Shown: positions 5,768 to 6,146 of the stretch, piece after piece
How positions within the stretch are numbered: position 1 is the stretch's first letter
Layout: the number at the start of each line of letters is the position of its first letter
Assembly: GCA_964343355.1 (NCBI GenBank)
Contig: CAYFJC010000053.1
Span: 1-6,146 of the forward strand
Length of the DNA stretch: 6,146 nucleotides
Direction: 5' to 3'
Origin: MED-G78 sp964343355
Lineage (GTDB): Bacteria; Pseudomonadota; Gammaproteobacteria; Magnimaribacterales; D2472
The notes under the pieces: model-generated
Seen by the model: the letters and a program-made list of their open reading frames with translations, nothing else
Databases searched by the model: none
What the model was told of the DNA's origin: nothing
Translations under genes and position numbers: made by a program

Positions 5768-6146
5768 ATGGCAACAGAGTTACAACCAATTCAGCTAACC
5801 ACGCCAGGCAAGGACATTGAGTCTTACCTAGCATGTGTGCATTCGATACCTATTCTAACAAAAGAACAGGAGCAAGAGCTCGCCTTAAAATTATATGAAG
5901 CTGATGATTTAGATGCTGCTAGACAGCTCGTTATTCATCACCTTCGTTTTGTTGTTCACATTGCTCGTTCATACCAAGGCTACGGATTGCCCTTAGCAGA
6001 TATTATTCAAGAAGGTAACGTCGGTCTAATGAAGGCTGTCGATAAATTCGACCCTCATAGAGGCGTTAAAGTAGTTTCTTTTGCAGTCCACTGGATTAAA
6101 GCAGAGATTCACGAGTACATTTTAAAGAATTGGAGACTAGTTAAAA
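5768..6146 (+). CDS. rpoH: RNA polymerase heat-shock sigma factor RpoH (sigma-32), 5' part
   Basis: The first 126 codons of a gene running off the right edge, about 44% of the usual 284 or so residues. RpoH directs RNA polymerase to chaperone and protease promoters after heat shock. Visible parts are the N-terminal region, region 2.1 (HHLRFVVHIARSYQGYGLP, 57-75), region 2.2 (QEGNVGLMKAVDKFDP, 81-96) and the core-binding/promoter-melting part FAVHWIKAEIHEYILKNWR (105-123). FAVHWIKAEIHEY and the following NWR-VK pattern match RpoH specifically and not RpoD or RpoS. The RpoH box and region 4 lie beyond the window. The ATG at 5768 matches the family N-terminus length; no Shine-Dalgarno motif precedes it, only A/T sequence with a hairpin. 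E. coli regulatory residues Leu47 and Ala50 are kept (Leu48, Ala51), and Ile54 is Val55. Confidence 0.95.
   Translation, partial: MATELQPIQLTTPGKDIESYLACVHSIPILTKEQEQELALKLYEADDLDAARQLVIHHLRFVVHIARSYQGYGLPLADIIQEGNVGLMKAVDKFDPHRGVKVVSFAVHWIKAEIHEYILKNWRLVK

Overview
The window comes from an AT-rich, tightly packed bacterial chromosome. It holds seven recognisable genes, one additional small ORF and no intergenic gap above about 55 bases. The proteins point to a gammaproteobacterium. RpoH is very close in sequence to the enterobacterial heat-shock sigma factor, and YaaA and CysQ carry proteobacterial signatures. Low G+C, short spacers, overlapping genes and scarce Shine-Dalgarno sites suggest a streamlined marine lineage of the SAR86 type. 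That placement is inference, since no rRNA or other taxonomic marker is present.

Layout from left to right. Positions 20-1821 (minus strand) hold a two-gene TRAP transporter membrane unit: a small permease (DctQ-like) overlapping a large permease (DctM-like). The substrate-binding subunit is not in view and could lie past the left edge. A 36-base divergent gap follows, then yaaA (1858-2625, plus). Its stop codon interlocks with the stop of a convergent crotonase-family gene (2622-3482, minus). That enzyme carries the three active-site acids of dienoyl-CoA isomerases (ECH1 type). Directly upstream of it, overlapping by 8 bases, is an unrecognised 53-codon ORF (3475-3636, minus). This ORF also shows that the crotonase starts at 3482 rather than at the upstream ATG at 3527.

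A 49-base divergent gap containing a symmetric ATTATAAT leads to a lipoprotein-type alkaline phosphatase (3686-4870, plus), followed by cysQ (4902-5714, plus). rpoH begins at 5768 and runs off the right edge after 126 codons. An extended -10 promoter overlaps the end of cysQ. A perfect 11-bp inverted repeat made only of A and T sits in the rpoH leader.

Functionally these are mostly separate housekeeping and nutrient functions: organic-acid-type uptake, peroxide protection, unsaturated fatty-acid oxidation, phosphate scavenging, PAP recycling and the heat-shock response. I see no mobile element, CRISPR array, tRNA, rRNA or obvious novel multi-gene system. The most interesting points are the overlooked small ORF, the AT-only hairpin before rpoH, and a contrast in translation signals. 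First genes of transcription units mostly lack a Shine-Dalgarno site, while two operon-internal genes have one.
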